From: Aurifilum marmelostoma
Lineage: Eukaryota; Ascomycota; Sordariomycetes; Diaporthales; Cryphonectriaceae
Direction of reading: 5' to 3'
Assembly (NCBI GenBank): GCA_027559495.1
Contig: JAMXSV010000008.1
Coordinates: 2,356,001 to 2,420,000 of the forward strand
DNA: 64,000 nucleotides
Below, in pieces: positions 58,823-64,000 of the stretch. Under the pieces are notes generated by a model that did no database searches, was not told the DNA's origin, and saw only the letters and a program-made list of their open reading frames with translations. Made by a program: the position numbers and the translations under genes. How positions within the stretch are numbered: the stretch's first letter is position 1; each line of letters opens with the position of its first letter.

Positions 58823-61380
58823 AAACATGCTGAAAGGAGTTCACGGCCCCAAGTACTGTATACACAAGACAATTCAACACTGCATGTACCCTGCAAGGCG
58901 AGGGCCTGCTTTCCAACGGCCAGGTCGCCTCATCTTTCCGTCACCGATGCGAGGTAATCAATAAACCAGAGGTATCCTCTGCGCCGGTCAGACCTAGAAG
59001 ACACCGAGGCGGACAGGGCAGGGAATCGTAGAAGGAGAGATGAAAGGAAGGCACAGGGAAATCTTTTCTGCGCAACGAGCAAGTTCTCGAAGGCATGGTT
59101 AGTTGATTACATGGCTATTGATATGAACTGCCCTTGTCATGTTTCCAGATCAACAACACACGTACTCACTCGCTAGGGCTGGCTCAGCACAAGGCCCGTG
59201 TGGCAAACAGCCCTCGATACTTTCTTCCTTTTCTTTTCGGATGTGGTAATTGTGCGTTTTTAGGAGGGTCCGTTGTCATGGTCGCATATAACGCACTGCA
59301 TTCCGGGCGTCGGTAAACGAGGTGGTGCGCGTAAACTTGGGGAGGGAGAATGACGCATTTACGAAGGGCTGTACTGACGGCAGGAAGAAGACCCCAAGTA
59401 TACGAAGTTATACCTTGTCTGCGCATACCTACTGCCAGGCCAACACACCACCACGAACGTTGGTCCCCTGTACAAAAGACCTGCGCCCTGGGCAGCTTGC
59501 AGATCTCTCGGAGTCTTCAGCCCTAAATCCCGATCCCCGTCGGATGGGGACAGGAGTTCGTAGATACCGGGGATAGTCTCCAGAATGAGCAACAAGTAAT
59601 ACTCAGGCAACCTCAGAAAATGGAATTTCCGAGGCGGAACACACACACACACGCATACACATATGGAGACCGAACGTGGTGTGCGCGTGTGTTTGTAAGC
59701 TGCAGGTTGGGTTGCAACTGGACTTGCGTCTCTCGCGTGACCCTCCCTGACTGCATCTGCATGAAGAGTGGGAGGGAGGGGGAAACATGGCACCAAGTAT
59801 TGGATGGTACTACGAGTAATCAGTGAAGAAAAAGGTCTCACGGTGAGGCCAATTTGGGGCTGTACTTGATTATCACGCGACCACCTTCGCTGGATGACCG
59901 TTTATTTTTCCTTGGCTTTCCGCCCCCAGGAGGAACTTTCTTTGGTTTTCTTCCTGTTTTTTCTCTCTCCAAAACCTAAAATGACCTCTTCGTCTTTGTG
60001 TAGCAGATGACTCATTCAGAATTCCATTGCGCAGCAAGGAAGGAAATTGATTTGAACATGAACGCTGCGAAGCGATACACAAGAAGGACAAAAAGTCAAG
60101 TATGACACGGACGAAAAGAAGAACAGGGAAAATCAGCTTGGTTTGACTGCCCCTGCCCGGGCCGCCTCCAGGATTCCTTGTCCTGCTTGTCTCTCATTCG
60201 CCATCGTGCGCGCGGGACAAGAGGTAATCCCTGGGCCGTGCCATGCAATCAAAAATTACTCTGCATATACGTATGATTTTGAGCTCCCTAATGGCCAAAA
60301 GTCCGCCAGTCGAGAATTCTCAAGCATTCCCATCCCCCTTGCTCTCAAAGCCTTCAAGAGCCCCCTGGACGTAGTGAGGAAAAGAGAGGGATAGAGCGGG
60401 TGGTATTCCGTTACGGCTTCATGGCGTGTGTGGGCCTAGGTGGGAACCAAGTTAAAAGGATGGCCTGTTTTGGCTCCGAACCCTTCCTATCCCAAGCTGA
60501 TTAAATTAAGCACATTTACAGCTTGTTATTGCGACGTGTACTTTCTGTCTATAGGCACAGTTAGTTGTGACCATACACATATATACAAAAGAAACCTCTC
60601 TCAGCCTTCCCTGTGCAGCGACAACGCTACGGTTGTGCTGCCTACTTTGACAACAGCTGCACAAGTGATCCTCAACCCAAGAGACGAGTTCCGACAGAAA
60701 TGACCTTTAAAGCCCCAGACAAGGCGGGAGCCTTCAATGAAGAGGAAGCAACGCGAAATGTATTATCCGAGTCTGGAATCAGCAGGTCCTGTAAACAAAC
60801 AGAATGACAAAAACTTTTTGGACTCCAAAGAAATCTTTGTTTCTCAAGTAGAGCAATAATAAGTCAAAACGCAAATCAAATCGAATTCACAAGTCCAAGT
60901 ATCTTTTGTGACACAAAGCAGTTGTGCAGGATCCATGGCGAGGAGAAACATGTAGCAAAGAAAGATAAAATCATCTAGCTGGAGCAACATCTCATCCAAA
61001 GAAAATCACCAATACTTGCGGTTAGAAACAAATTAGACAACCTTTGTAGAGAAATGACTGGTAGAACAACATGATTGCAACAGTCATCACACACCGAGTC
61101 CAATAAAGAAGGCAAGACAGAGGATGAGAAAAAATAAGGAGGAAGAAAAAACAAAAAAAGCGAAGGAAAGGAGATGCAAGAGGAGAGGGGATCAATGTGT
61201 GTGTATAAAAAAAACGCAGCACTTTCTGAAATAGCAATCTGAAACGAAACCAGCGAGAGACCCGAATATTCCAACGCTATGCAATGAAGCACCACCAAGT
61301 CTAGATTCCATCAGAGACACAAAACAAACTTTGCAGATCCAGAGCCATCCCAGGCCGGGTCTGTCCCCTGGGCTTCACCA

Positions 61381-62676
61381 CTAGTGAAGCTGCTGCATGG
61401 CACTCGAGCCCATATGATGATGGTTTTGCTGAGGTGGACCCAGCGCCCGCCTCGCCCAGTCGCGGAACCTTACCGGCCTGACCTGCATACCGCCGTTCTG
61501 GGCAATGACCTCGTTGGCGTTGGATCTTGCAAAGGTATAGCGGCCGTCTGCGGTGGCGCGGAGGCGCTGGAAGTAGAACCAGCGATTGATGTCGTGCTCG
61601 AACCAATAGTCGAGGTGCGCTTGGATGTTTCGGTATTCGTGATTGACCTGGCTGAAGGGCACTAATCGCGAGACGGACAAATGAAATTAGCATTTCGGGA
61701 GAAGTTACCAGTCATATGCCAAGTGTACGGAGGGGGGGGGGGAGGCGTGACTGCGTAGAGAAGAAGCATATGATGGGGTTGGTCTAGGCTTACCTCGTCT
61801 TGCGGAGCTACACTCGCGCACGATCTCCGTGATGGTCATGTGATCCCCTCGCATCCTGAGCTCTCTCGGCCAGCGCTCAGGTCCGATCTCGATAGCCGCC
61901 GCCACGAAACGCGCTACGTCGTAAACGGAAGTCATCGAGATATCGATGGGTCTCCCCTGAACGGTATGGTCCACGATCTCGGCCGTTGCGGCGTCCACGT
62001 TGAGCAGGTAGTCTCCCGGGTGCTGCACGCCCTCACCCGCGCCCATGTTCAGCGTGGCCAGGCCGCCAGATGCAAAACGCTCGTAGAAGATGCCGCAGGA
62101 GAATACGGTGTACCGCATCCAGTGGTGTGTGGATGTCGACTGCGACCACTGGTCCAGCAGGCGCAAGGCAGGCCCAGACCCGCGGTCGAGAGCGTCTTCG
62201 GAGGTGGGCCGCTGCGCCAAGGGGCCCTCGAACTCAGACGGCACAAAAGTGCGGACATGTGCATGGCGGGCGGCATCAATGAGGTTGAGCTGCGAATCCC
62301 CAGGTATAGTCGAGATGACCAGATCCACACCGCGTAGGGTGTACCGTAGCTGCTGTACGTCTGCGTAGTCGACGACTGCCACCTGGACTCCCAGGTCATC
62401 GAACTCTGGGTGCAGCTGCGCCGAAGGAAAGAAATTTTCGCTGTCAGCATCTACTTCCTGCTTAAACGTAACCTTAGGCTCTGTCCTCCTCCCCCCGCCC
62501 CCCTTCCCCTTCTCCCCTTCTATCTCTCTCTCTTTTTTCCTGGGTTTGCCAAGGTGTATGCTCCAAGCGCTTACCTTAGTGGATAACAACAGCACAGCGT
62601 TGGGACTCTGTGTTAATTCCCGGGCAAGGATATAGGCGAAGCCGCCTCCGCCAGCAATAGCGATGCGCATTGTCAT
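61381..62676 (-). CDS. NmrA-like NAD(P)-binding reductase family protein
   Basis: Three exons on the minus strand, 62676-62575, 62415-61794 and 61661-61381, code 334 residues, normal for the NmrA/isoflavone-reductase-like family. The N-terminal glycine loop is RIAIAGGGGFAYILARELTQ. It is followed by the beta-strand VQVAVVDYAD, DLVISTIPG, and RTFVPSEFEGP, a pattern typical of fungal NmrA-like proteins. Intron 1 (62574-62416) is 159 bp, phase 0 and stop-free; removing it joins LLLSTK to LHPEFDDLG as expected for the family. Intron 2 (61793-61662) is phase 1 and contains an 11-base G run. Such proteins either reduce small molecules with NADPH or sense redox state and bind transcription factors; which applies here cannot be told. 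The glycine loop GGGGFAY departs from the usual GxxGxxG. Confidence 0.8.
61732..61742. repeat. Poly-G tract (G11) inside an intron
   Basis: Lies in intron 2 of the NmrA-like gene. Confidence 0.9.
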
Positions 62677-62842
62677 GGTTGGTCCCGCTAATTTCGTTTA
62701 TCAAGATGCCATTCACCTTGGTCGTCCATGTCGTCTACCCGGATCAGGCCTGGGTAAATAAATGATTGCCGGAAGCTTGAGGCCAAATTATCTCGGTGCC
62801 TTGGAACTGCCTCGCCTCCAAATTGTTGTGGTGTATGTGCCT

Positions 62843-62853
62843 GGGGGGGGGGG
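62843..62853. repeat. Poly-G tract (G11)
   Basis: Eleven guanines upstream of the NmrA-like gene. Confidence 0.9.
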
Positions 62854-63150
62854 ACCTCGTTTGGGAAAAATAGAGAATATTAATCAAAAAAAGTCCTTTG
62901 GATCAGGGATGGCAAAACGTCGACAGAATGAGCGAATAGGTTTTTGGGAAGATACAGCCTTCTCGGGAGCGACATACTATACCCTTGCAACCCAAGGGAC
63001 CCCCTCCCCCAGGTATGCCTGACTCAGGGGCTGTGGGCGTGATGAGTGGTCGGTCGAGGTGGGAAGGGCAGGCAACTGGGCCGGTATGGTCGCAAGGAAA
63101 ATTTGCTACCACCTGGTGTCATCGACCTCGGTGTGTGTGCATGTAGGGAT

Positions 63151-63174
63151 GCCGTGTGTGTGTGTGTGTGTGTG
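63151..63174. repeat. TG dinucleotide repeat
   Basis: About twelve GT units, intergenic. Confidence 0.85.
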
Positions 63175-63730
63175 TGGATGACATGAGAGGGATTCTGGGT
63201 CTCCGGCGGCATACGATCTCCGTATAACCCATGTGAACGACGATATACACCATTACCCCAGCAGAACCTTGACTGTCCTGCACTGTAACAGCCCAGAGAA
63301 TAGACACTAGCCGAGCCATGTCATGAACAGAAAGACCTTGACTGCATATCAGTGATCCTTTGGGGGTGGAGCAGTTGCGCGGAGATCTTAGCAAGCCTCA
63401 TAGGGCTGAGAACGAGCCCAAGAGTAGCATGCAGATCGAGCGCATAAGCCCGCGTCTCTCAGCACTAGCACAAGCGTACACGGCAACGGGCCAACCCTTT
63501 GGAATTTGCTCCCATGCCACACTCTTATCACCACACCAGACCTCTTTTTCTTCGACCCGTCCCACCCTTCTGAATAGCCAGAAGCGGAAGCTCCGTGAAA
63601 GCTCACGAACAATAGCTCCACTGGAACGCCTTGGATCCTCGGCTCCTCCCTACTTCCGTGGATGCCTGAGGTACATCGGCAGTGGCCGAGATGCGGCCAA
63701 GTACCCAGACCACGCACCTTTTCTTGGGGC

Positions 63731-63740
63731 GGGGGGGGGG
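63731..63740. repeat. Poly-G tract (G10)
   Basis: Ten consecutive guanines, intergenic. Confidence 0.9.
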
Positions 63741-64000
63741 AGGCTCTCTTCATGATGATGAAAAGACCGAGGGAGAATGACCCGAAAAGATGACCGCACA
63801 GGAAGCTCGGAACCAAGTGAGGTTGGCAACGCTCGGGTCGAACGGATCCACCACCAAGTCTCTCGTCTGGCCAGGGTTTATGGCGTCAAGGGAACGAAGG
63901 GGTACGAAACACGGGAATGAGAATGACGGAAGACCCGCATCGCTTCGTCCGGGACTAATAAGGGAAAGAGAGGCGTTGTTTCGTAGCAGAGATGCAAATT

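Larger units (their letters stand above)
58101..61380. other. 3.3 kb intergenic region between convergent genes
   Basis: No gene recognised. Both flanks are 3' ends. It contains G13 (58151-58163), C12 (58811-58822) and scattered A-rich and T-rich tracts. Confidence 0.55.
62677..64000. other. Intergenic region to window end
   Basis: It contains the NmrA-like gene promoter on its left side. No other gene recognised. Repeats are G11 (62843-62853), a TG dinucleotide tract (63151-63174) and G10 (63731-63740). Confidence 0.5.

Overview
The window is nuclear DNA from a filamentous ascomycete (Pezizomycotina, probably Sordariomycetes). Genes carry short introns (about 49-191 bp) with GTRNGT-type donors, CTRAC-like branch sites and CAG/TAG acceptors. 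The encoded families are fungal: a TinC/ADIP-type coiled-coil protein, a Tom6-like mitochondrial protein, an MCFQ small cysteine protein, fungal P450s and NmrA-like reductases. Density is low, with 14 intact or nearly intact genes and one relic in 64 kb. No tRNA, rRNA, CRISPR array, intact transposon or secondary-metabolite backbone gene was recognised.

Layout. 1-1585 (+): 3' part of a bacterial-type catabolic acetolactate synthase (AlsS-like). 3687-5731 (+): coiled-coil protein with a U1/matrin-like zinc finger. 6013-6500 (-): decayed alpha/beta-hydrolase. 7468-9179 (+): P450 with a one-base homopolymer frameshift. 14276-15258 (+): secreted GH16 glucanase whose frame stays open for 200 further Ser/Thr-rich codons past a single TGA. 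16658-18559 (-): second P450, ent-kaurene-oxidase-like. 19923-20820 (-) and 21174-21539 (+): a divergent pair, a conserved fungal protein and a Tom6-like protein, sharing a 353 bp promoter with paired CCAAT and TGACGTC boxes. 22305-23384 (-): intronless zinc alcohol dehydrogenase. 23385-35675: 12 kb with no convincing gene. 35676-35927 (+): small MCFQ cysteine protein. 35928-43951: 8 kb with no convincing gene, rich in microsatellites. 43952-46173 (+): TPR/F-box/LRR protein (Pof3/Dia2-like). 47293-50340 (-): NIMA-interacting TinC-like protein. 51852-54678 (+): GH78 alpha-L-rhamnosidase with a one-base frameshift near its C terminus. 56088-58100 (+): ADGF/ADA2-type adenosine deaminase. 61381-62676 (-): NmrA-like reductase.

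The genes do not form one pathway. They mix housekeeping (Tom6, TinC, F-box), carbohydrate degradation (GH16, GH78) and redox or detoxification enzymes (two P450s, ADH, NmrA). The most interesting signals concern gene expression: the in-frame TGA separating the GH16 enzyme from a GPI-like tail, two GC-AG introns, several frame-preserving stop-free introns, a two-codon terminal exon in the Tom6-like gene, and two single-base homopolymer frameshifts that look more like sequence errors than real lesions. Thirteen G or C runs of at least 10 bases lie in the right-hand 35 kb; I saw none in the left-hand 29 kb.
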